A DNA stretch of 64,000 nucleotides from Streptomyces tropicalis (GCF_029269835.1 NZ_JARJBB010000001.1:310001-374000), one strand, 5' to 3'. Shown: positions 1-8,588, numbered from the stretch's first letter. Numbers and translations: made by a program. The notes: generated by a model from the letters alone, not told the origin.

Positions 1-128
1 TGGCCGCGATGGCGGCGGGCGCCCTGCTCGGCGCCTGGCTCGTCCTCCACCGCGACCTGGCCACCCCCCTCCTCATCGCCGCGACGGCCGCGGCCGTCCT
101 GGCGGTGGCGACGTCGGGGCGTGAGTGA
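1..128 (+). CDS. C-terminal end of a membrane protein (partial)
   Basis: The window opens inside a reading frame that ends with TGA at 126-128. About 41 codons are visible. They encode two hydrophobic Ala/Leu/Val-rich stretches separated by a short HRD-containing loop, which fits the last one or two transmembrane helices of a polytopic membrane protein ending in SGRE. The start and most of the gene lie to the left of the window. No family can be named from this fragment. Confidence 0.55.
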   Translation, partial: AAMAAGALLGAWLVLHRDLATPLLIAATAAAVLAVATSGRE

Positions 129-420
129 GGGCGCCCACCGGACGCGGCTGCGGGCGGACTCCGCGGCGGGCCGGGGGGCGCAGGCCATGGTGCTGCGATG
201 AACCCGGCCGGCTGCCAACGGGGTTGTACGACGTGCCGGCCGGCGTCGGACGCCGAGCTCGTGTCCTGCCTCGCGGCGGCCCACGACGGGGTGCTCCGGG
301 ACCGCTGAGGCTCCGGGGGACGCCGCCGCCCGTCGGGCCCGGCCACCCCGCCCCTCCCCCGCCCCGCCGTGTGGAAAAGTGTGCTGTCGCGTCGAGGGGA
401 GAACGGGGGAGGCGGGGACC
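129..420. other. gene-free stretch before the 421 gene
   Basis: No credible coding frame is seen in these 292 bases. The segment around 235-255 contains complementary CCGGCCGG-type runs that could fold into a hairpin, possibly ending transcription of the gene to the left. Its 3' end (roughly 405-417) is a G-rich stretch acting as ribosome-binding site for the next gene. Confidence 0.4.
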
Positions 421-2043
421 GTGGCTTCTGTGCGGCTCGTGGTCGGGGGTGCCGGGACGGCGGCCGGGGAGCGGGCGGGGAGATCGTGGGGCTGGTGGGG
501 GCGGTGCCGGGTGCCGCTCGTGGCCACCGCCGCCGTCGTGCCGCTGTACGTGCTGTGGACCGCCGTGCTGGCCACCGGCGGCGGCGACCTGGCGGCGCAG
601 GACGCCTGGGCCGGGTTCGCCGCCCGGCACCCCTCCTCCGCGTACAACCTCTTCTGGTACGGCGGGATGCACACCGCCAACTACAGCCTGCTGTCGCCGC
701 CGCTGATGGCCTGGTTCGGGGTGCGGGCGGTCACCGTCGTGTCGGGGCTCGCCTCCACCTGGTGCGCGGCCCGGCTCCTGGAGCGCACCCGGATCGGACG
801 GCCCCTGTGGCCGGCCCTCCTGGCGTCGGCCGCCCTGTGGTGCGACGTCGCCTCCGGCCGCACCACCTTCGCCCTCGGGGTGGCCTTCGGCCTCGCCGCC
901 TGTCTGGCCGCCGCCGGCGAGCGGCGCGACCGGCCGGCCGCCGCGGCGGTGCTGAGCACGCTGGCCACGACGGCGAGCCCGGTGGCGGGGCTGTTCCTCC
1001 TGGTCGCGGCCGCCGGCTGCCTGCTGAGCCGGCAGTACGGCAGGGCCGCGGCCCTCGCGCTTCCCCCCGTCGTGGTCGTCGGGCTGACGACCCTGCTGTT
1101 CCCCTTCCGGGGCGAACAGCCCATGTTCGCGGGCCGGATCTGGCCGCCCGCCCTGTTCGGCCTCGCCGTCCTCGTGCTGGCGCCGCGCCGGTGGCGGGTG
1201 CTGCGGCTGGGGTCGGCCGTCTACGCGGCCGGGGTCGTCCTCACGTACCTGGTCCCGTCGCCGGTCGGCACCAACGTCGAGCGGCTCGCGGAGCTGATGG
1301 CGCCGGCCGTCCTGCTCGCCGCGGCCATGGCACCGGGGCCGTCCCGGCCGCGGCGCGCCGCCCTGGTCGTGGCGCTCGCCCTGTCGGTGAACTGGGTGGC
1401 CCAGAAGACCGCGGACGACCTGCGCGTCTCGACCACGGTGCCGGCGTGGGCGGCCGACACGGAGGGGGTCGTGGCCGCCCTGCACCGGCTGGGCGCCGAC
1501 CGGACCCGGGTGGAGGTGGTGCCGGCCCGCGACCACCGCGAGGCCAGCGGTCTCGCCCCGCACGTGAACGCGGCGCGGGGCTGGAACCGGCAGCTCGACG
1601 TCGAGCGCGGCCGGCTCTTCTACGACGGCTCCTTCTCCCCCGCCGCCTACCGGGCCTGGCTGGACGACGCGGCCGTCGGGTTCGTGGTCCTGCACGACGG
1701 CCGGCCCGACGGGCCCGCGGAGCGGGAGGCGGCCTTCGTGCGCGGCGGTCCGGCCTGGCTGGAGCCGGTCTGGGGCGACGCCCACTGGCGGGTGTACCGG
1801 GTGCGGGACGCCGTCCCGCTGGTCTCGGCGCCGGCGTCCGTCGTCCGCTTCGACGACGCCGGGCTGGTCGTCCGCGTGACGCGTCCGGGGCCGGTGACCG
1901 TACGGATCGCCTACTCGCCGTGGCTGTGGCCGGACCGGGGCTGCCTCGCCCCGGCGGGGCGGTGGACCCGGCTGGACGTGCCCGCGGCCGGCGAGTACCG
2001 CCTGTCCTCGCGCTACCGCCTGCCCTGGCACCGGCGCTGCTGA
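421..2043 (+). CDS. polytopic membrane protein, possible GT-C-type glycosyltransferase
   Basis: The product is about 540 residues when started at GTG 421, which follows a purine-rich GGGGGAGGCGGGG stretch; an upstream ATG at 379 has no such site. The first ~330 residues hold roughly nine hydrophobic helices beginning near VPLYVLWTAVLA. The last ~180 residues are soluble and contain aromatic/acidic patches. A multi-helix bundle plus an extracytoplasmic C-terminal domain resembles GT-C glycosyltransferases, but I see no diagnostic DXD motif that I trust, and relatives are often labelled simply membrane protein or MFS. It converges on a GT87-PAP2 fusion gene 51 bp away, so a role in envelope glycoconjugates is possible. 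That role is inference. Confidence 0.7.
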   Translation: MASVRLVVGGAGTAAGERAGRSWGWWGRCRVPLVATAAVVPLYVLWTAVLATGGGDLAAQDAWAGFAARHPSSAYNLFWYGGMHTANYSLLSPPLMAWFGVRAVTVVSGLASTWCAARLLERTRIGRPLWPALLASAALWCDVASGRTTFALGVAFGLAACLAAAGERRDRPAAAAVLSTLATTASPVAGLFLLVAAAGCLLSRQYGRAAALALPPVVVVGLTTLLFPFRGEQPMFAGRIWPPALFGLAVLVLAPRRWRVLRLGSAVYAAGVVLTYLVPSPVGTNVERLAELMAPAVLLAAAMAPGPSRPRRAALVVALALSVNWVAQKTADDLRVSTTVPAWAADTEGVVAALHRLGADRTRVEVVPARDHREASGLAPHVNAARGWNRQLDVERGRLFYDGSFSPAAYRAWLDDAAVGFVVLHDGRPDGPAEREAAFVRGGPAWLEPVWGDAHWRVYRVRDAVPLVSAPASVVRFDDAGLVVRVTRPGPVTVRIAYSPWLWPDRGCLAPAGRWTRLDVPAAGEYRLSSRYRLPWHRRC

Positions 2044-2094
2044 CGCCCACAGGACCGGAAGGCCGGGGTCTGTCCTTCCGCCCCTGGAACCCGG

Positions 2095-4140
2095 CTACTC
2101 CTGCGCGACCACCGGCCGGGCCCCCGGGACCGCGGTGCCGTCCCCGTCCTGGTCCGCGGCCGGTGCGGCACCGGTGTCCGCCGCCCGCGGCCCCGACAGC
2201 AGGTAGGCCAGCGCGAAGCCGGCCGTGACGACCGCCGCGCCGCCGACCGCGTCCAGCACCCAGTGGTTCGCGGTCGCCACGATCGCGGAGACCGTGAAGA
2301 GCGGGTGCAGCAGGCCCAGCGCCTTCAACCACCACGTGGGCGCCACGACCGCGATGACGACACCGCACCACAGCGACCAGCCGAAGTGGAGCGAGGGCAT
2401 CGCGGCGTACTGGTTGGTCAGCGCGGTCATCGCGCCGTAGTCGGGCCGGGCGAAGTCCTGGACGCCGTGCACCGTGTCGATGAAGCCGAGGCCCGGCATG
2501 AGGCGGGGCGGGGCGAGCGGGTAGAGCCAGAAGCCCAGCAGGCCGAGCAGGGTGGCGAAGCCCAGGGCGGTCCGGGCCCAGCGGTAGTCCACCGGCCGCC
2601 GGACGTAGAGGACGGCCAGGAGCGTCAGCGGCACCACGAAGTGGAAGCTCTCGTAGTAGAAGCTGAGGAAGCGGTCCAGCCACGGCAGGTGGACCACCGT
2701 GTGGTTGACCCAGTGCTCCACGTCCAGGGACAGGGCCTGTTCGAGGGAGTGGATCCGGTGGCCGTGCGCCTCGGCGGTGGCCCGGTCGCCGGCGACGTTC
2801 TGGCGCACCGAGGAGTAGGCGGCGTAGGTGACCCGGATGAGGAGCAGTTCCAGCAGCAGGTTCGGGCGGGTGAGGACCCGGCGCAGGTGCGGGACGAGCG
2901 GCACGTGCCGGAGGCGGGCGGGCACCGGGGCCGCGTACCGGGTGGGGACGGGAGCGCGGTAGTACGGCGACGTCCGGGACAGGAAGGGCACGAAGGTGGC
3001 CGCGGCGAGGGCGGCGAGCAGGACGACGTCGTCGCGCAGGGGCCCCATGACCGGGGAGTTGGGCAGCAGCATCCTGCCCGGCAGGGTCATGACCAGAACG
3101 ACGGCCACCGGCCAGACGTACCGGTCGGCGGCGCGCCGGCCGACCCGGCCGACCGCGGCGAGCAGCACCCACAGCAGCTGGTGCTGCCAGGCGGTGGGCG
3201 ACACGGCGATCGCGGCGCAGCCGGTGACGGCGACCGCGAGCAGGAGCTGGCCGTCGCGGGCGTAGCGCACGGCCCGGCGCAGCCCGAGGGCGGCGACGGC
3301 GGTGCCGAGCGCGAGGAACAGGCCGATCTCCAGGGGGCCGGTCAGCCCGAGGCGCAGCAGGGCGCCGTGCAGCGACTGGTTGGCGAGCCCGTCGGCGCGG
3401 CCGCCGAGGCCCGCGCCCGCCAGGTGGTGGATCCAGTAGGCGGCGGAGTCGTGCGGCATCGCGGCCCAGGCGAGCGCGGTGCACAGGGCGAAGGTGAGGC
3501 CGGCCGCGGGGACGGCGCGGCGGCGCTCGGTGCACCACAGCAGTGCCGCGAAGAGCAGCAGGGTGGGCTGGAGGGCGGCGGCCAGTCCGATGAGGACGCC
3601 GCAGGCGCGCTGCCCGCGCACCACGAAGCAGCCGAGGAGCACGAGCAGGACCGGGATGACGCTGGTCTGCCCCAGCCAGAAGGTGTTGCGCACCGGCAGC
3701 GACAGCATGAGCAGGCTGACGGCGACGGGCGCGGCGAGCAGCGCGGTGCGCCGGCCGGCCGGCTGCGGCAGGGCGCGGGCGGCGACCAGGCCGAGCGCGG
3801 CGACGAGCAGGAGGGTGCCGAAGGTCCAGCCCCAGCCGAGGGTTTGTTCGGCGCTCGCGGTGAGCGGCTTGAGCACCAGGCCGGCGAAGGGGGTGCCGGT
3901 GAACCGCGTCGAGTCGTACAGCGATCCCGTCACGTGCAGGACGCCGCGCGGGCCGACCCAGGTCTCCAGGTCCGTCAGCCGCTCCCCTTTCGGGGTGGAC
4001 AGGACGGCCGCCGCCTGCCGGGCGGCGAGCGCCGCGGCGACGAGCCACAGTGCCAGCCGGGCCGCGCGCAGCCGGTCCCTGATGGTGCCGGTGGCCGCGG
4101 GCATCCCCGTCGCCCGCCCGCTGTGCTCCGCATTCGCCAC
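2095..4140 (-). CDS. GT87 mannosyltransferase-like / PAP2 (AUR1-like) fusion membrane protein
   Basis: About 681 residues when started at GTG 4140, which has GGGAGG 10 nt upstream; ATG 4104 is an alternative. The N-terminal ~400 residues are polytopic, with the layout of DUF2029/GT87 polyprenyl-phosphate mannose-dependent transferases. These enzymes act on the outer face of the membrane. The C-terminal ~250 residues form a PAP2 domain of the inositol-phosphorylceramide-synthase (AUR1) type. It has LAPPRLMP near 541, PSLHF near 581 in place of the usual PSGH, and NHWVLDAVGG near 621 supplying the catalytic His and Asp. The protein therefore joins a glycosyl transfer module to a phospho-head-group or polyprenyl-phosphate transfer module. 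The substrate is unknown. The gene converges on the 421-2043 membrane protein. Confidence 0.85.
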   Translation of the reverse strand: MANAEHSGRATGMPAATGTIRDRLRAARLALWLVAAALAARQAAAVLSTPKGERLTDLETWVGPRGVLHVTGSLYDSTRFTGTPFAGLVLKPLTASAEQTLGWGWTFGTLLLVAALGLVAARALPQPAGRRTALLAAPVAVSLLMLSLPVRNTFWLGQTSVIPVLLVLLGCFVVRGQRACGVLIGLAAALQPTLLLFAALLWCTERRRAVPAAGLTFALCTALAWAAMPHDSAAYWIHHLAGAGLGGRADGLANQSLHGALLRLGLTGPLEIGLFLALGTAVAALGLRRAVRYARDGQLLLAVAVTGCAAIAVSPTAWQHQLLWVLLAAVGRVGRRAADRYVWPVAVVLVMTLPGRMLLPNSPVMGPLRDDVVLLAALAAATFVPFLSRTSPYYRAPVPTRYAAPVPARLRHVPLVPHLRRVLTRPNLLLELLLIRVTYAAYSSVRQNVAGDRATAEAHGHRIHSLEQALSLDVEHWVNHTVVHLPWLDRFLSFYYESFHFVVPLTLLAVLYVRRPVDYRWARTALGFATLLGLLGFWLYPLAPPRLMPGLGFIDTVHGVQDFARPDYGAMTALTNQYAAMPSLHFGWSLWCGVVIAVVAPTWWLKALGLLHPLFTVSAIVATANHWVLDAVGGAAVVTAGFALAYLLSGPRAADTGAAPAADQDGDGTAVPGARPVVAQE

Positions 4141-4619
4141 GCCCCGTAGGCCTCCCGCCCCATGCGACCCGCGCCTCCCCGGCGCAGGGTCTCCCCCGCG
4201 AACCCTATGAGGCTCGCACCACCTCCAGGAAGGGACGCAGGCAACCCCCTCTTCACCTGACGTCCGTCCGCAGGCGACCCGCGCGACGAGCGGGGGCCGC
4301 CCGGCGGCGTCTGCACGTCGCGCGGCCGGGACGGCGCAGGTCGGGCGGTTTCGCGGGGGACGGCCGGCGCGGTTCCCGCTGCGGGACGCGACAAGGATCA
4401 CAGGCATGCACAGGACTGTGTCCGCGGAACTGGGCAGAAGTCCCAGGCCAGGGGGCACTTGGATGCGGCATGCAACGAGGGGCACACGGTACGTAAGGGG
4501 TGCAATCCCCCGTATGGTCGTTTTTCGACCTGCCGCGTGCAGGTCGTTCTCGGCCCGCCCGTCAGCGCCGTCGCGCAGGCCGCGTCCCTGTCCCCGTCGA
4601 GAGGTAGGCGAGCGAAGCC
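4141..4619. other. 479-nt divergent intergenic region with hairpins
   Basis: This region separates the leftward GT87-PAP2 gene from the rightward MFS gene. I find no convincing gene. It holds a perfect 8-bp hairpin (CGACCTGC 4526-4533, loop CGCGT, GCAGGTCG 4539-4546) directly after a TTTTT run. A GGGG/CCCC hairpin lies at about 4498-4511, and a small CTGGG/CCCAG stem at about 4429-4446. The T run is 5' of the 8-bp stem on the plus strand, so it does not look like an ordinary terminator. The position in the leader of a transporter gene would allow a regulatory RNA, but no known riboswitch class is recognisable. Confidence 0.4.
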
Positions 4620-6002
4620 TTGTCGGCTGCCACAGTCGCTGCACCCCCGTCCCTGTCCGTCTCCAGGCACCGCGATGCCACCGCCACCGACCCGGCCCTC
4701 GTGAAGCGCGCCGTGCGGGCGGCGGCGCTCGGCAACGCGATGGAATGGTTCGACTTCGGTGTCTACAGCTACATCGCGGTGACCCTGGGCAAGGTCTTCT
4801 TCCCGTCCGGCAACCCGACGGCGCAGCTGCTCTCCACCTTCGGCGCCTTCGCCGCGGCCTTCGTGGTCCGCCCCATCGGCGGCATGGTCTTCGGGCCGCT
4901 CGGCGACCGCATCGGCCGCCAGAAGGTCCTGGCCGTCACCATGATCATGATGGCGGTCGGCACCTTCGCGATCGGACTGATCCCGTCCTACGCGACGATC
5001 GGCGTGGGCGCCCCCGTGCTCCTGCTGCTGGCGCGTCTGGTGCAGGGCTTCTCCACCGGCGGCGAGTACGCCGGCGCGACCACCTTCATCGCCGAGTACG
5101 CCCCGGACAAGAAGCGCGGCTTCCTCGGCAGCTGGCTGGAGTTCGGCACGCTCGCCGGCTACGTCGGCGGCGCCGGCCTGGTGACCCTGATGACGGCGCT
5201 GCTGTCCACCCACGACCTGGTCTCGTGGGGCTGGCGGATCCCCTTCCTGATCGCCGGCCCGATGGGCATCATCGGCCTGTACCTGCGGATGCGCCTGGAG
5301 GAGACCCCGGCGTTCGCGGCCGAGGTCGAGAAGGCGGAGACGAACCGCCCGAAGGTGGCGCTGCGCGAGATGGTCTCCGGCCAGTGGAAGGCGCTCGCGC
5401 TGTGCATGGCCCTGGTGCTGATCTACAACGTCACGGACTACATGCTGCTGTCGTACATGCCGAGCTACCTGACCAGCGAGCTCAAGTACGACGAGACGCA
5501 CGGTCTGCTGGTGGTGCTCGGCGTGATGGTCCTGATGATGATCGTCCAGCCGTTCGCGGGCATGCTGAGCGACCGGATCGGCCTCCGCCCGATGATCGGG
5601 GTCGGCTGCGCGGGCTTCCTCGTCCTCTCGGTCCCGGCGCTGCTGCTGATCCGCCAGGGCAGCCTGCTGGCCGTCGCGCTGGGCATGGGCGCCCTGGGTC
5701 TGCTGCTGGTCTGCTTCACGGCGGCCATGCCGGCCGCGCTGCCGGCGCTGTTCCCGACCCGGGTCCGCTACGGCTCCCTGTCGATCGGGTTCAACGTGTC
5801 GGTGTCCCTGTTCGGAGGCACCACCCCGCTGGTGGTCACGGCGCTGATCGGCGCCACCGGCAACATGATGATGCCCGCCTACTACATGATGGCGGCCTCC
5901 GTGATCGGCGGTGCGGCGGTGTGGTTCATGGCCGAGTCGGCCGGCCGCCCGCTGCCCGGCTCCGGCCCGGCCGTCGAGCGCCGCGAGGACGCCCGCCGCT
6001 GA
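4620..6002 (+). CDS. MFS transporter, ProP-like metabolite:H+ symporter
   Basis: 460 residues, a normal length for the 12-helix metabolite:H+ symporter family (ProP, proline/betaine type). The TTG start at 4620 is preceded by GAGAGGTAGG and gives the typical soluble N-terminus before the conserved NAMEWFDFGVYSY segment. The hallmark loop RPIGGMVFGPLGDRIGRQKVL after helix 2 is present near residues 85-104. A second copy of the MFS signature (GMLSDRIGLRPM) lies between helices 8 and 9. The predicted role is proton-driven uptake of an osmolyte or organic acid across the plasma membrane; the substrate cannot be read from sequence. The gene stands alone, with a long leader upstream and 99 bp before the DUF2330 gene. 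Confidence 0.88.
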   Translation: MSAATVAAPPSLSVSRHRDATATDPALVKRAVRAAALGNAMEWFDFGVYSYIAVTLGKVFFPSGNPTAQLLSTFGAFAAAFVVRPIGGMVFGPLGDRIGRQKVLAVTMIMMAVGTFAIGLIPSYATIGVGAPVLLLLARLVQGFSTGGEYAGATTFIAEYAPDKKRGFLGSWLEFGTLAGYVGGAGLVTLMTALLSTHDLVSWGWRIPFLIAGPMGIIGLYLRMRLEETPAFAAEVEKAETNRPKVALREMVSGQWKALALCMALVLIYNVTDYMLLSYMPSYLTSELKYDETHGLLVVLGVMVLMMIVQPFAGMLSDRIGLRPMIGVGCAGFLVLSVPALLLIRQGSLLAVALGMGALGLLLVCFTAAMPAALPALFPTRVRYGSLSIGFNVSVSLFGGTTPLVVTALIGATGNMMMPAYYMMAASVIGGAAVWFMAESAGRPLPGSGPAVERREDARR

Positions 6003-6101
6003 CCCACGGCCCGGTGCGGTCCCCCGGGGCCGCACCGGCGGGAACCACGCCCTCCGTCCCACCGTCTGTTCCCCTGCGGTGACGGGACGGGGGGCGTCGG
6101 C

Positions 6102-7243
6102 ATGGTCGGATTGCTGCGGCGGACGGGGGCGGCGGGCGCACGGGTGCGCGTGCTGGCGCTCGCCCTGGCCCTGCTCGGCATCCAGCTGGGCTCCCTCGTG
6201 GCGCCCGCGTACGCGTGCGGCTGCGGCGCGATGGTGCCGGAGCACGGCCGGCGGATCGCGGTGGGCCGCGAGGTGTCCGCGGTCCGCTGGGACGGCCGGC
6301 AGGAGCAGATCGTGATGCGGCTGACCGTGACCGGCGACGCCGGCCGGGCCGCGTGGATCATGCCGGTGCCGCACCGCGCGACCGTGCGGCTGGGCGACCC
6401 CGCGCTCTTCGACGCGCTCGGCGCCGCGACCGCCCCCGCCCACCGGATCCGCTACCACTTCTGGCCGCGGGACGGGGAGGGGCCCTTCGGCCACGGCGAC
6501 GGCGCGGCCGCCCCGGGCGCCGCGGCCGGCCCGGCGTCGGGGTGGTCGAGCGGCGACGGCTCGGCCCGTTCGACGTGGCCCGGCTGACGGCGACCGACCC
6601 CGGCGCCCTGGCCGGCTGGCTGCACGGCCACGGCTTCGCCCTGCCGGCCCGGCTCGGGAGAGCACTCCGGCCCTACGTCGACCGCCGCTGGGAGTACGTG
6701 GCGGTCCGGCTGACGCCCGGCGGCCCCGGCGCGTCCGCCGCCCTGGACGGCACCCTGGACCCGCTGCACCTCACCTTCGCCGCCGACGCCCCGGTGTACC
6801 CGATGCGGCTGTCCCGGCTGGCGCGCACCCCGCAGTCGCTCTCGCTCTACCTGCTGGCCGCCCACCGCATGGAACCGGCGTCCACGATCGGCGGCGCCCC
6901 CTGGCGGGTCGGCTTCGCCGGACGGCTCGCCCGCACCGGCGGCCCGCTCGGGCGGCTGACCGCCGGGGGCACCTCGTACCTCACCGCCGTCGGCCAGGAG
7001 TTCCCCGTGCCGTCCCGGATCTCCGGCGACCACCGGCTGCGCCGCGCGGGCACCGACGCGGGGTACCGGCAGGTGATCTACAGCGACCGGCTCCTGGAGG
7101 TGGGCGGCGTCCCCGCATGGCTGCTGACGGCCGGGGGCGGCCTCGCCCTGGCCACGGCCGCCGGAGCGCTTCTCGCGGTGCGCCGGTCCCGGCGCCCGGT
7201 GCCGGCTCCGCCACCGGTGCGGACACCTCCGCCGATCGGCTGA
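6102..7243 (+). pseudogene. DUF2330 family secreted/membrane-anchored protein, interrupted by a frameshift
   Basis: Two overlapping frames together make one DUF2330 protein. The first (from ATG 6102) gives an N-terminal signal/anchor segment, the Cys pair in AYACGCGAM, and the early domain up to about residue 140. It then runs into a stop at 6585-6587. From about 6535 the homologous sequence continues in another frame as VVERRRLGPFDVARL and runs to 7243, ending in a C-terminal transmembrane helix (PAWLLTAGGGLALATAAG) and basic tail. The switch lies between about 6480 and 6540, within a GC-rich Gly/Ala linker, and corresponds to a loss of one base or gain of two. It may be a true mutation or a sequencing error in a GC run. 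Function of the family is unknown. Confidence 0.75.
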
Positions 7244-7249
7244 AAAACG

Positions 7250-7311
7250 CTGACATCCCCGCCGCCACCCGGCTATATTCGTTAGCGCAGCTAGTTAGAC
7301 ACTCTAACTAG
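7250..7311 (+). promoter_or_regulatory. promoter with a perfect palindromic operator upstream of the O-methyltransferase gene
   Basis: CTGACA (7250-7255) and TATATT (7274-7279) are separated by 18 bp and match a vegetative HrdB-type promoter well. Immediately downstream lies a perfect inverted repeat, CTAGTTAGA (7291-7299), CAC, TCTAACTAG (7303-7311), covering the expected start of transcription. A site there would let a repressor, for example of the MarR or TetR type, block transcription. No regulator gene is adjacent. Confidence 0.65.
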
Positions 7312-7326
7312 CGCCCCGGCAGGCAC

Positions 7327-7419
7327 CGTTCGCCCGTCAGGGGGCGGCGCCCGGTGCGTGCGGGTGCCCCCTGCTCGAAGAGCTCGGGGGAGCGTGCCGG
7401 CGCCGCGACGGGGCGAACG
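7327..7419 (+). ncRNA. extended hairpin in the 5' leader of the O-methyltransferase gene
   Basis: The leader between the operator and the ATG at 7459 can fold into one long arm. CGTTCGCCCGTC (7327-7338) pairs with GACGGGGCGAACG (7407-7419), with one bulged G. Inside it GCGGCGCC (about 7343-7350) pairs with GGCGCCGC (about 7399-7406). The apex is a CCCCCTGCTC / GAGCTCGGGGG arm of a kind often seen as a small intergenic palindrome in Streptomyces. It could be an attenuator, an RNA stability element or a dispersed repeat. It matches no riboswitch consensus I know. Confidence 0.45.
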
Positions 7420-7458
7420 CTGCCCGTCGGGGCACTCGACATACGAAAGGGTTGGTGC

Positions 7459-8130
7459 ATGAGCGACTCGCAGCTCTGGGACGACGTCGATTCCTACTTC
7501 AGCACGCTGCTCTCCCCCGAGGACGACGCGCTGCAGGCCGCGCTGCGCGACAGCGACGCCGAGGGCCTGCCCCACATCAACGTCGCGCCGAACCAGGGCA
7601 AGCTCCTGCAGCTCCTGGCCCGGATCCAGGGCGCCCGCACCGTCCTGGAGATCGGCACGCTCGGCGGGTACAGCACCATCTGGCTCGCCCGCGCCCTTCC
7701 CGAGGACGGGCGCCTGGTCACCCTGGAGTTCGACGCCCACCACGCGGACGTCGCCCGCCGCAACCTCGCGCGGGCCGGGCTGGAGCGGATCACCGAGGTG
7801 CGGGTGGGCCCGGCCCTGGAGTCCCTGCCCAAGCTCGCCGACGAGAACCCGCCACCCTTCGACCTGGTCTTCATCGACGCCGACAAGGCCAACAACGCGC
7901 ACTACGTGGAGTGGGCGCTGAAGCTGACCAGTGCCGGCAGCCTCATCGTCGTGGACAACGTGGTGCGCGAGGGAGGTGTCGTCGACCCGGACAGCGCCGA
8001 CCCGAGCGTGCGCGGCACCCGGGCCGCCCTCCAGCTGATCGCCGAGCACCCGAGGCTGGAGGGCACGGCCGTCCAGACGGTGGGCAGCAAGGGCCACGAC
8101 GGCTTCGCACTGGCCCGCGTGCTGGGCTAG
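7459..8130 (+). CDS. SAM-dependent O-methyltransferase (COMT-like, family 3)
   Basis: 223 residues from ATG 7459, with GAAAGGG 7 nt upstream. The SAM-binding loop is VLEIGTLGGYSTIWLA near residues 62-77. The metal-binding region DLVFIDADKANN lies near 134-145, followed by DNVVREG near 165, the signature of cation-dependent catechol/caffeoyl-CoA O-methyltransferases. These are soluble enzymes that methylate hydroxyl groups of small aromatic acceptors using SAM and Mg2+. Length is typical. The gene is monocistronic, with its own promoter, palindromic operator and structured leader, so expression is probably inducible. The acceptor is unknown; the upstream DUF2330 gene gives no clue. Confidence 0.88.
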   Translation: MSDSQLWDDVDSYFSTLLSPEDDALQAALRDSDAEGLPHINVAPNQGKLLQLLARIQGARTVLEIGTLGGYSTIWLARALPEDGRLVTLEFDAHHADVARRNLARAGLERITEVRVGPALESLPKLADENPPPFDLVFIDADKANNAHYVEWALKLTSAGSLIVVDNVVREGGVVDPDSADPSVRGTRAALQLIAEHPRLEGTAVQTVGSKGHDGFALARVLG

Positions 8131-8195
8131 CCCGCGCCCCGGGCAGCCCGCGTGCCGCGGCAGGGCTCCCCGGGGCGGACCCGGGCTCCCCGGCG

Positions 8196-8588
8196 TCAGA
8201 CCTCGTGGAAGAAGCCCACGTTGACGCTGCGGGGGCCGGTGCGGTCCTGGACCACGATCTCGCCGGCGCCGCCCCGGGGCAGCGGGGCGGCGCCGCCGTA
8301 GACGAGCGGCTGGGCGTACTCGCCGACGACCATCCTGACCTCGGAGGACGGGTCCGGCTGGGAGCCGCGCAGCCAGGTGACCTGCCAGGTGCCGTCCGCC
8401 CCGCACTGGAACTCCAGATGCACCCGGGAGACGAACAGCCAGTCCTCGGGTGTCACCAGCCGGCACACCGCCCGGTCCCGGCCCACCCGCAGCACGGCAC
8501 CCGGTTCGCTGGGCGCGTCGGCCATGAGCATGCCCGCCGTGGCACCCGCGTCGGTCCCCGAGACGGTGGCCATGGTGAGTTCGAGCAC
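8196..8588 (-). CDS. small FHA-domain protein
   Basis: 130 residues from GTG 8588, which has GAGGAG five nt upstream. The central part reads GAVLRVGRDRAVCRLVTPEDWLFVSRVHLEF, with the GR...SR.H arrangement of forkhead-associated domains. These bind phosphothreonine peptides, so the protein is probably an adaptor in Ser/Thr-kinase signalling. The C-terminal part is rich in beta-strand-like sequence and ends NVGFFHEV. It is a soluble protein without a kinase partner next door. It diverges from the DUF1992 gene. A remote class A PBP in this window carries repeated Thr-Met-Gln-Leu motifs that an FHA domain could read, but a link is speculation. Confidence 0.75.
   Translation of the reverse strand: MLELTMATVSGTDAGATAGMLMADAPSEPGAVLRVGRDRAVCRLVTPEDWLFVSRVHLEFQCGADGTWQVTWLRGSQPDPSSEVRMVVGEYAQPLVYGGAAPLPRGGAGEIVVQDRTGPRSVNVGFFHEV

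Noticed and set aside
379..420. ATG at 379 as start of the membrane protein
   Set aside because: It adds a Cys/Arg-rich peptide without a ribosome-binding site; GTG 421 follows a strong purine-rich site.
4526..4546. Hairpin CGACCTGC/GCAGGTCG as a rho-independent terminator
   Set aside because: On the plus strand the T run precedes the stem, and on the minus strand the stem is followed by A residues. No gene ends here on either strand.
7327..7419. A SAM riboswitch in front of the SAM-dependent methyltransferase
   Set aside because: None of the conserved SAM-I, SAM-II or SAM-IV core sequences is present; the structure is a single extended arm.
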